Source: Nymphaea colorata
Lineage: Eukaryota; Streptophyta; Magnoliopsida; Nymphaeales; Nymphaeaceae
Direction of reading: 5' to 3'
NCBI RefSeq assembly: GCF_008831285.2
Contig: NC_045147.1
Span: 17,586,854 to 17,650,853 of the forward strand
Length of the DNA: 64,000 bases
Shown here: positions 56,167 to 64,000 of the stretch, piece by piece
How positions within the stretch are numbered: the first letter of the stretch is position 1
How the letters are laid out: each line of letters opens with the position of its first letter
Notes under the pieces: generated by a model
Databases searched by the model: none
Told to the model about the DNA's origin: nothing
Seen by the model: the letters and a program-made list of their open reading frames with translations, nothing else
Program-made: the position numbers and the translations under genes

Positions 56167-58014
56167 TCACCAGAAATCCTTGCAACTGCAGTCACCATTC
56201 CTGAAATGGTGGAAGCGAGTGGCGTCCCTGACGACAATCTCCCGTTCAACAACCTTTGACATAAACTTTATTGCAGTGTGGCAATCAATGCATACTCGCA
56301 GATTCTTGATGACAAGAACTCTTGTTCCAGGCTCTGAATTCATAAGCCCAAAAGCAATTGCCAGCCTCTCGCTGTGAACTGCCAGCATCTCATACTCTGA
56401 ATCTTTGTCATCATAGAGAGCTTCACTCATGTCCGCTACATATCCAGCTTCCTTTAATAATTCCTCTAACCTATCCAGCATTTTGTATATTGCTTCAGCC
56501 TGGGGATGAGACCTATCGCCTGCCAAGAATATGTGAACCCTCTGCTGCAACTCTATGTAGCTGCAACCTGGCGGTTTTCTCAACCCCCTCTCTCTCATCA
56601 TGCATCTAACTGTTGCCATCCCTTCATAATTTCGCAAGCCAGCATATATGTTTGATAGCAATACGTAGTACCCAACATTGGTTGGTTCAAGCTGGAAAAC
56701 ATTTGCAGCAGCAATCTCTGCAATCTCAACATTGCGATGGATTTTGCAAGCACCAAGCAATGCTCCCCAGACTGCACCGTCCGGTTTCATTGGCATTGCA
56801 TCAATTAAGTTCCTAGCCTCGTTTATCTGACCTGCACGTCCAAGAACATCGACCATGCATGCATAATGTTCCAGCCGAGGCTCTAATCCATGGTTCTTCT
56901 TCATGCATTTGAGATAGTCCCAAGCTTTATCAACTAATCCTGCATGACTACAAGCTGATAAAACACTCACGAATGCTATAGAATCAGCTTGAATACCACT
57001 AGCTATCATTCTATCGAAAAGATCAACTGCCATGTCTCCTAAACCATGCATACCATAACCATTGATTATTGCAGTCCATGAAACAATATTTTTCTGGGGC
57101 ATTTCATCAAACAACTTGAGCGCTAACTCCAAATTGCCACATCTAGCATACATGTTGATGAAGGCATTCATTAGGAAAACGTTGAACTGGAAACCTTTCT
57201 GGATGACATGTTCATGAATCCCACGCCCAATACTCTGAGCTCCAAGAGATGCACAAGCAGAAAGTATGCAGACGAGGCTAACCGCATCAGCTTCAGCACC
57301 AACTTTCTCCATTTCACGGTACAGGCGGAGTACATCATCAGCATGCCCGTTCTGTGAATATCCGGAAATCAGTGCATTCCAAGTGATTATATTTTTTTCA
57401 GGCAACGCATCAAACAGCCGACGGGCATCATGCATGTCACCGCATCTCGCGTACATTGTTATGAAGCAATTAGCGACAGATTCGTCCAAATCAGCCCCGT
57501 TCTTGATATTAATACCGTGGAGGCATCTACCGGTTTCCAGATCCTGAAGCCTAGCACAAGCAGGGACCAAACCCAGCATTGTGATCGAATTAAACTCGAT
57601 ACCCAGGACGTGCATTTGACGGAACAAGACCAGAGCTTCCAAGGGTTGCTTGTTGAGGTTGTACCCCGCAATCAAAGCGTTCCAAGAGACGAGATTCTGC
57701 CGTCGGGGCATTTCGTCAAAAACTTCGCGTGCATCTCGGATTCGTGAAAACCTCGCATACATCGCAATCAGTGCAGTGCGGACGAACAACTCCGCGCCAC
57801 ATCCAATCCTGATTACGCAGGAGTGGAGCTGCTCGCCGGTTTTCGGCAGTTGCAGGGCTGCGCATGATTTAATGGCAAAAGGGAAAGTGAACCCATCAGG
57901 TGGGACACCAGAAAGCTGCATTTGACAGTAGAGCTGGAGGGCCTGGAAGAAGCGGCCCTCCTGCGCGTACAATTTCAGCCGGGAGTTCCACGCGGCAGAA
58001 CACTTCCCCAGCAT
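56167..58014 (-). CDS. MEF10: DYW-class PPR protein, MEF10-like organellar RNA editing factor (615 aa from first ATG)
   Basis: A PLS-type pentatricopeptide-repeat protein with E, E+ and DYW domains; such proteins bind organellar RNA and deaminate specific cytidines. The PPR array runs from about residue 8 to 450 in one uninterrupted exon. The PG box (KPPGCSY) is near 480. The deaminase signature HSE (H547, E549) and CIDC (C575, C578) is intact, and the second zinc set (H579, HH near 602, CSC at 609-611) is present. The protein ends DFW instead of the canonical DYW. From remembered sequence it resembles Arabidopsis At3g11460 (MEF10, mitochondrial, nad2 editing) along the whole array, for example TMLGLVP, GYSQNG and MYARCGNL. 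The orthology is inference. An in-frame TAA lies at 58051-58053, upstream of the first ATG, so this exon alone lacks an organelle presequence; see the separate entry for a possible upstream exon. Stop is TGA. Confidence 0.93.
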   Translation of the reverse strand: MLGKCSAAWNSRLKLYAQEGRFFQALQLYCQMQLSGVPPDGFTFPFAIKSCAALQLPKTGEQLHSCVIRIGCGAELFVRTALIAMYARFSRIRDAREVFDEMPRRQNLVSWNALIAGYNLNKQPLEALVLFRQMHVLGIEFNSITMLGLVPACARLQDLETGRCLHGINIKNGADLDESVANCFITMYARCGDMHDARRLFDALPEKNIITWNALISGYSQNGHADDVLRLYREMEKVGAEADAVSLVCILSACASLGAQSIGRGIHEHVIQKGFQFNVFLMNAFINMYARCGNLELALKLFDEMPQKNIVSWTAIINGYGMHGLGDMAVDLFDRMIASGIQADSIAFVSVLSACSHAGLVDKAWDYLKCMKKNHGLEPRLEHYACMVDVLGRAGQINEARNLIDAMPMKPDGAVWGALLGACKIHRNVEIAEIAAANVFQLEPTNVGYYVLLSNIYAGLRNYEGMATVRCMMRERGLRKPPGCSYIELQQRVHIFLAGDRSHPQAEAIYKMLDRLEELLKEAGYVADMSEALYDDKDSEYEMLAVHSERLAIAFGLMNSEPGTRVLVIKNLRVCIDCHTAIKFMSKVVEREIVVRDATRFHHFRNGDCSCKDFW

Positions 58015-58182
58015 AGGCTTGAGGAGGAGCAACCAAGTTGCCCATGAGCATTAAACCGCCTCGCTCTCGTTCTTCGAGCAATGACCGCCAATGCTGCCTG
58101 TTGCAATGATTCAATTCAGGGAGAAACCATTGTTTGGGAGTGAGTGATTCTCCAATCACCTCTAGATCGGTGTAAAACTTAC

Positions 58183-58299
58183 CGAAAGAATTGAACCTCC
58201 AACTTTTTTTATCCTAAACCCCAAATCTTTCATGCAAGTACGGCGCGGAAGAAGCTTGAATGAGTTGTGCTGATCCCTCTCTCTCGTAAAACCAAGCAT
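58183..58299 (-). CDS. Possible 5' presequence exon of the PPR gene (39 codons)
   Basis: An open frame from an ATG at 58299 ends at a strong donor (TCG followed by GTAAGT, donor GT at 58181-58182). A candidate acceptor with a pyrimidine-rich tract, ending CTCAAG, lies directly before codon CCT at 58017-58015. This would remove a 165-nt intron (58018-58182), including the in-frame TAA. The join is phase 0 and leads straight into the PPR frame (…GGSILS then PMLGKCS…), giving a 655-aa protein. The 39-residue leader is rich in Arg and Lys with several hydroxylated residues. That suits a mitochondrial presequence, but it also has some acidic residues. No homology supports it; it is a splice-signal and reading-frame inference only. 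Confidence 0.4.
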
Positions 58300-61200
58300 A
58301 AATGAGATTGGATTTTTCCTCTTCCTCCTCAAACCCAATTTGACTTCCACGAAATAAAATCGGATGAAGATCCAAGAGATGAAATTCGCGCGATGGTTTT
58401 TCACCTTTGTGTGATGGCTATGAAATAAAATTTCTAAAAATAAAATCCAAAGAGGAAAATGAGATTGAAATCTGTCAAATGCCGATGGTGGAGGACAGAG
58501 TTCTTCGAGAATCCATCGTTAAAAACCTCAAAAACCGCTGGTGAACGTCTTTACAAATGGTTTAACGAAAACCGTCGCTAATGTATCTATTGTGACGGTT
58601 TTTAGCAACGGGAATTTTATAAAATCCATCCAGCAATGTCCGGCAGCTACAGGAATCCGGTAGCTTTTAACCAACTCAGATAGTTAGCAATCTATTTCAG
58701 AGATTGCAGCAGATAATGTAAAAAAACCAACAACCCGACAGAATTTAACTCACATGAAGATGCTGCTGACAGATTTTGCTTGAGGCGCTCCACTGCATCC
58801 AATAAAAATCAAATGAAGATCTCAACAGTTCTTCTGTAAATTGATACGAAACACACGGTTTATGCTTAACAGCTCGTTTGTAAGCCTCTGCACCCAATAA
58901 GCCCAAACCATCAGACTATGTGCAGACTACCAACATAGGAACAACATGGAGAGGATTGAGTTCGACGACTCTGTAAATTATTCTCTACTTAGCTTGTGAT
59001 GTTCAAGTGACTGAGTATGACAGTGATTGTACCTGGCAATCAACCAGCTAGAGCTGAGCCAGAATAGGGTTACCAGACAAGTGGGTTTGCACAGGAACTA
59101 CTCACAGTTATTAGATATCAAAGTAACTTCATGTTGGTAATTTTCTCAATAGGGCAACAGAGAAACACAATGCTTCATGCTATCATTTACAGTAGGGTGT
59201 AGACGGAATTCCACTATTGGAACAATTTGACATGTCACCGTAACCAGATACTGAAAGCAAGAGGCATCCAAAAAAGAGAAAAACAATTTTTTTTATGTAA
59301 AAAAGTTGAAAAACTCTCTACCTATATATATATATATATATATAACAATTTTGTCACTAAGTACACCTTAAAAATTGAATCTTTTGAAAATTCCATGATT
59401 TAACTGTTATACAATATGGTTTGCACATTCGAATAAACTAATTTAAAAACCGAATGTGAATGTCTTGAACCACGGAGATGGCATCCATAAAGTTTGAATT
59501 CTGAAACAACAAATCCACAGACAATGATTTCTAAAATTTCTTGGGCGATTACTCTGACCTCGTTTAAGAAAAGGTCAGGCCTAGCCACTGAGGAAGAGGA
59601 GCCCACCATCCTCATATCGGCCAGCCCCACATGAGATGAGCTTTCAAGTATCTGACTGTTTCTACCTAATTTGTATCAGTTGAAGTCCGAATTTAAATTC
59701 GTTTGGTTGAATAAAGATCGAAGAGAATTTTTTTTTTTTTTAGACAACCACCATTTGGCTATATCCTCTCAAAATTGGACTCCAAATTTCTGATTAGTTC
59801 AAGCCCCAGTTTTGCTGATAATTCTTCATTATTCGTCACCGACCCACAATTTTAGTGAAAATTTTAGTCAAGAAGAAAAGAAATACCCTCTCATTTCATG
59901 GGTTTTTGATATGATTTGACTTGAGATTTCTTTTGGGCGGTAGTCAGTAAATGAAAAATGTGAGTTCCATTTCCAGATTATGGCACAAAGTTTGTCGTTC
60001 AAACCATGTCACGCTCCCTGCGAACAATGAGACAGTGAAGCATTTCTGAACCCACTGAACGTACTATTTTTGACAACGAGATGCCACACTGATCACTTAC
60101 TGCCAATAAAGTGTCTCTATGTCTGTGTGTCATCAGTATCTCCTGTGGATGCAGTAGTACTGCACCATTCAGCTTCAGAATGTAGGAGCTCGCTCTTCCC
60201 CGCACATCAAACAGCTATTAGTATCACTGTTGGAGGTGAACAGTGCATCCACATGGGAAGCTGCCGTCCAGGACAACGTCGCAAGGCCTGCACATTGCCA
60301 GGGCTGGGACCATTTTCAGCTCATCACAAGATCAAAGGCCCATTGCACGCTCGAGTACAATACAGCTATTCAGCTATTGTCTTTGTCTCTCTTGTTCAAT
60401 CACTGCATGAGTTGCTTGAAAATATTAAAAATTCCATGAAGAAGCTATATATATATATATATGTATATATAAAGGCGGAGCGAAGATTTTTTTCAGGAAC
60501 GGGCCAAACGGTTCAACGAACTTATTTGAGTATGGCTAAACTAAACCCGAATCCAAAAAATACATTACCCAACTAAAAATTTTCAATTTTTGTAATGTAA
60601 TTTTTTTTTCAATTAGTTGGTTGGGGTGGGGCCATGACCTAGGTATATATATATATATATATGTTGTCAGCTATTTGGTAACATATCGTTATGATTGAAA
60701 GTAACCAGCTGAATGAGATTCTGAAGCCCATCAACAATGTGGGTGATAGGTGACAATAACTGGATAAGTTAAGATTTGTACTTATGTTAACATTTATTAG
60801 AACAAGTCATTGGTCGTTGCTGATGCGAGGCCAATTGCCTCTATTGGTTTAGAAGGGCAATTTTCAGCGGAATTTGAAGTACGTTATTCTTATTATTCTT
60901 ATGTTTGTACTTCCTAATAACAAAACACGAAAACCGCTGTTTACTTATGCTATCGTTTAATTAATTTATTCAAGATTTTAAAACACCAAAAGCACTGTCG
61001 TACCTAAGACAAAGTGTTATAGTTGTTGCATGGATAAAAGAAAACGCTACAAAATTTGAAAGTTATGAACGTAATAGTTCATTGCAATTTCAAAACGAAT
61101 GAATGTGCGCATCGTGTCACCAATCATTTGCTCACTGAAATGCCAAACCACCATATTCGCTATCTTCGATCTGTACAAGTGCATAGGTTTGGTACTAAAA

Positions 61201-62458
61201 CAAGGAAGAATGAACTCAAGTTAACGTGTACGAAAAACACCAAGTTTGCTGCTTTTGCACATGTGCTGTCTTCTCATGTTATTTGTTTAAAATTCAAAAT
61301 TCTAATACAACATTAGTATGAAAACCTCTCCGACATTCTAATAAATGGTTATACGAAATTAAAAGAATTAGCCAGTAACATAATGACTACTATTTTCTAC
61401 TATGAGAAAGCACTAGCACTAATGTTCCTCTCTTTTACTTTACCAATAGGCAAGACAATAATAACTGACGCCTGCCAGTCCATTTCATCAACAAACAAAG
61501 GTTATGGACTCCACGCGGCAAATGTAACAGACAAGTATTGCAGCAAGTACTCCATCCACTTAAAGTTGAAGACCGACATCTTGAAGTTCAAGGCGTTCAA
61601 GAGCTCACCTGACCAAATAACCATACAATATGGTGGTGTGCAGAATTCCCACTTTTATAAAAGGAAAACCTACCTCTCTCTCTCTCACTCTCTCTCTCTT
61701 CCATGTGTCGGTAATTTAGTCTAAAACACGTGAATTCCACTATTTCTCATAATATGAACGCAAGTCAAAGCTTGTAATAAATTCCAAATTTTCTCCACTT
61801 CAACTACAAGCGTGCCATTTAGGGATGGATAGGAATACCCAGTGTTATAACAGACCGGCTACACTGGAAAACATTAATCTAATCTAAGAAACGAGCAAAA
61901 AGTGCTCAAAAGATACCATCGACTTGGGCACCAAGGAGTTTATTTTTCCTGCGTCGGACTAACCTATCACCTTGGAGAGAAAAATAGACAAAAATAAAAA
62001 AGAACAATCAAGAACTTGCATGATAAAGGAGGTTTCTTAGCGTCGTACTTCGTAAAACCCTGATATGCCCAAAAGCAACATCGCAAACATCACATGTACC
62101 AAGACACGTCACCTACATAAACTTGAGGGACACATCAGACGTGTTGGGGCCAAGAAAGAGACAAGACTAGCATTGTCGTAGGGCACTTCTTTCACCCCTG
62201 ACAAGAATGGATTTCTTATATTCATGCTATGTGAACATAACCAACTATTTTCTGTGCAAGGATAAAGCCACTAACATCATAAAAAAAAATGACAGAGAGA
62301 GCCCCACCCATCCCTCGAAGGGAAAAAACTTGCACCGCACTCCACAATGTAGAAGCTCTCACTTGGGGCAGATCAGAAAAGGGTCCCCCTTGCCCCCGCC
62401 TATTGCGATCAAAACAAAAGCCACACACCAAAGGGCGGGAAGACCCCGGTTATATCAA
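58300..62458. other. PPR-ORP intergenic region
   Basis: Contains the foldback at 58545, (AT)n tracts at about 59326-59343 and 60643-60661, a (CT)n near 61675 and the ORP 3' flank. The open frame at 60070-60576 shows no protein-like features. Confidence 0.6.
58545..58620. repeat. Foldback with CCGTCGCTAA words upstream of the PPR gene
   Basis: AACGAAAACCGTCGCTAATG faces TTGTGACGGTTTTTAGCAACG at close range and can pair with it. Similar TCGCTAA words occur in the 13362 foldback. It may be a transposon end. Confidence 0.35.
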
Positions 62459-63031
62459 TCAATCAAGCAGCTGCTGATCAACCACCACTTGACCAAATAT
62501 GTCGGGACAGGACTCCCACCGACCGCTTTCCCTGGCTTCCCAGTAACCACCCACGTACCTATAGGTGTCGCTGCCCTTGTCTTTTGCGAACCACCTTGGC
62601 TTCCAACCTCTTTCCTGCATCTTCCTTGCCTGCAATTCACAGCTCACCAAAGTAAGAACTGGCCCATTAGGATCCATAAATCCGCCAAAAAGAAAGTGTC
62701 AACATAAGAAAGAACAACACAGTTGCTCAAAGATGAGGGCCTCCTGGCTTTAAAGGCAAGCCATAAGCAGGCTGGTGAAAAATTAAGAACCTTTCAGCCT
62801 TGCAAAGTATTGACGTATCAATCCCAGTGTATGCTCCACGTGAGAGATGGTTGGATACAGGAAACGTGTGCAATCAACAGTGGCATAGCTAGAAATCTAT
62901 AGAGGGAACACAATCGTGTAACGGGGAAACCAAAAGCTAGAGGTGTCTCACTTGCCACAACAATATGCATAGAGATGAGACCTAGAGTTTCTTTTCCCTC
63001 TTTTCTAGGTTGATGAGTAGATTAGTCAAAA

Positions 63032-63070
<39 letters not shown>

Positions 63071-63724
63071 TGTGTGCACGAACAATGCTATTTGAAAGTT
63101 TCAGGATCCCACTGTCAACCATGGACACAATGCTATTTAAAGTTTCGGGCTTAGGGCATGCACATGCTTGCCCCTAGCCCATATGTGGCTTTACTACAGA
63201 CAATCAGCCACTCCAAAGTAGTGACTGCTCAGAGGATAGCTGCACGAGAATCAGAGCTTTTGCTACCAAATCATCCAAATTACTACTTACCTGCCGCTGT
63301 CGTTGCTCTAATCTAAGTTTCTCTGCATTAGCTAGTTCATACTCGCCATTCTCCAAACACCTCTGGTCTGGCCTGAGTCTTGAATCAGTCAGAGGCAACT
63401 TTTCCTGCTCAAAGAACGAAGGAATACATTTACGCTTGATCAAATGTCCATCTCTTTAGTGGAACATAGCCGAAGTAGTGATTAGGAAATCACAAGCACC
63501 TTTAATCCAGGAGTAAGTTCATTCGTTGTGATGGCAAAACGAGTCAGGTTGTATCTAGTAGTAAACTTGGCTGAATTGTTCCTTCTCCATAATAGGTGTG
63601 CTTCAGAAAAAGCATCTTTGTCTTTCCCAGAGCAATCTCCTTTCACATAGTGCATACTTTCATCCCACTTCCCAAAGAGCGTGGCTACAGTTTTCCCATG
63701 CCTGTCTTGAACAATGCCTTGGAC
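62459..63724 (-). CDS. Oxysterol-binding-protein-related protein, C-terminal three exons (partial at right edge)
   Basis: ORP proteins carry a lipid-binding ORD barrel and move or sense sterols and phosphoinositides at membrane contacts. Three phase-compatible exons are seen: 63724-63500 (75 codons), 63404-63291 (38 codons) and 62629-62459 (56 codons plus TGA). The first holds [13 protein letters not shown] and [14 protein letters not shown], the second [20 protein letters not shown] followed by a charged helix, the third KPRWF and [12 protein letters not shown] ending at DIFG plus a short tail. All are landmarks of the ORD C-terminal part. The wording is closest to the plant ORP1/ORP2 group, which usually has an N-terminal PH domain; that half is outside the window. 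The 63724 exon begins at an acceptor in phase 0. I see no preceding exon in 63725-64000, so the next one lies beyond the edge. Confidence 0.92.
63028..63076. repeat. Compound microsatellite (CT)n(GT)n in the last ORP intron
   Basis: About 24 bp of CT followed by about 24 bp of GT, between ORP exons 62629 and 63291. Confidence 0.95.
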
Positions 63725-64000
63725 CTGTCATTCAGATCAAGAAACTAAGGCTTAGACTTCCATACGAGGAAAATCCTGACATGGCAAGAAGAGTGGATAT
63801 GTGAAATTCGTGATGGAAAGAAGTTTCCCTGATCTGTCAATGAAATCAAACAGGTTCAAGCTCTCGGCTCTCGCATAAGCATAATGACAGGCAGTGGCAA
63901 AACATTGAACAAAATATAGTTGCACAGGCAAGGCTGTTAGAAGCATTTGAAAAAGGAATCCTATAGAATCAGCCTTCTTGTAAATATAGATACAAGACCA

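Noticed and set aside
57896-58159. Overlapping minus-strand frame at the PPR 5' end as an alternative N-terminus
   Set aside because: It is in a different frame from the PPR array and would need a frameshift; the spliced upstream exon model fits better.
60070-60576. 168-codon plus-strand frame between PPR and ORP
   Set aside because: Composition and content are not protein-like; it includes an (AT)n-derived Tyr-Ile stretch.
63752-63946. Minus-strand frame upstream of the partial ORP exons
   Set aside because: Does not match the expected ORD sequence before VQGIVQDR and has no donor in the right phase; the preceding exon probably lies outside the window.

Overview
The window is nuclear DNA from a flowering plant. 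The evidence is genes split into many short exons by long AT-rich introns, a plastid-targeted starch-debranching enzyme, an intron-poor DYW-type PPR editing factor, and introns loaded with (AT)n, (CT)n(AT)n and (CA)n microsatellites and small non-autonomous transposons. I cannot resolve the species or order. Four protein-coding genes are supported, and all lie on the minus strand. I rebuilt them by hand, exon by exon. Every intron has AG acceptors, all but one have GT donors, and phases close exactly.

Layout from left to right. 1-9285: no supportable gene; microsatellites, a retroelement-like fragment near 5.25 kb and a 380-bp inverted-repeat element next to the ISA3 3' end. 9286-40986: isoamylase 3 (ISA3), 24 coding exons, 782 aa, about 32 kb long, with introns that carry most of the repeats. 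40987-43457: intergenic, with the ISA3 upstream region at its left side. 43458-53766: the catalytic subunit of queuine tRNA-ribosyltransferase (QTRT1/TGT), 15 coding exons, 395 aa. 53767-56166: intergenic. 56167-58014: a DYW PPR protein resembling Arabidopsis MEF10, 615 aa from the first in-frame ATG, with a possible 5' presequence exon at 58183-58299. 58300-62458: intergenic. 62459 to the right edge: the last three exons of an oxysterol-binding-protein-related protein (ORP), which continues beyond the window.

The genes do not form a pathway. ISA3 acts on starch breakdown in the plastid, QTRT1 on tRNA anticodon modification, the PPR protein on organellar RNA editing, and ORP on lipid transfer or sensing.

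The most notable non-genic content is a family of small transposable elements in ISA3 introns 10 and 12. Three copies have perfect 8-bp target-site duplications, with CTATGTCACATAGGTAC-like inverted termini. Two of these carry a subterminal hairpin whose one differing base pair is compensated. A degenerate nested pair of the same family lies between them. I do not recognise this family by name. Other points are a GC-AG intron in ISA3, a 28-nt microexon in QTRT1, several tandem duplications inside introns (one of 264 bp with only two mismatches seen), and a GC-rich, exon-like block inside QTRT1 intron 6.
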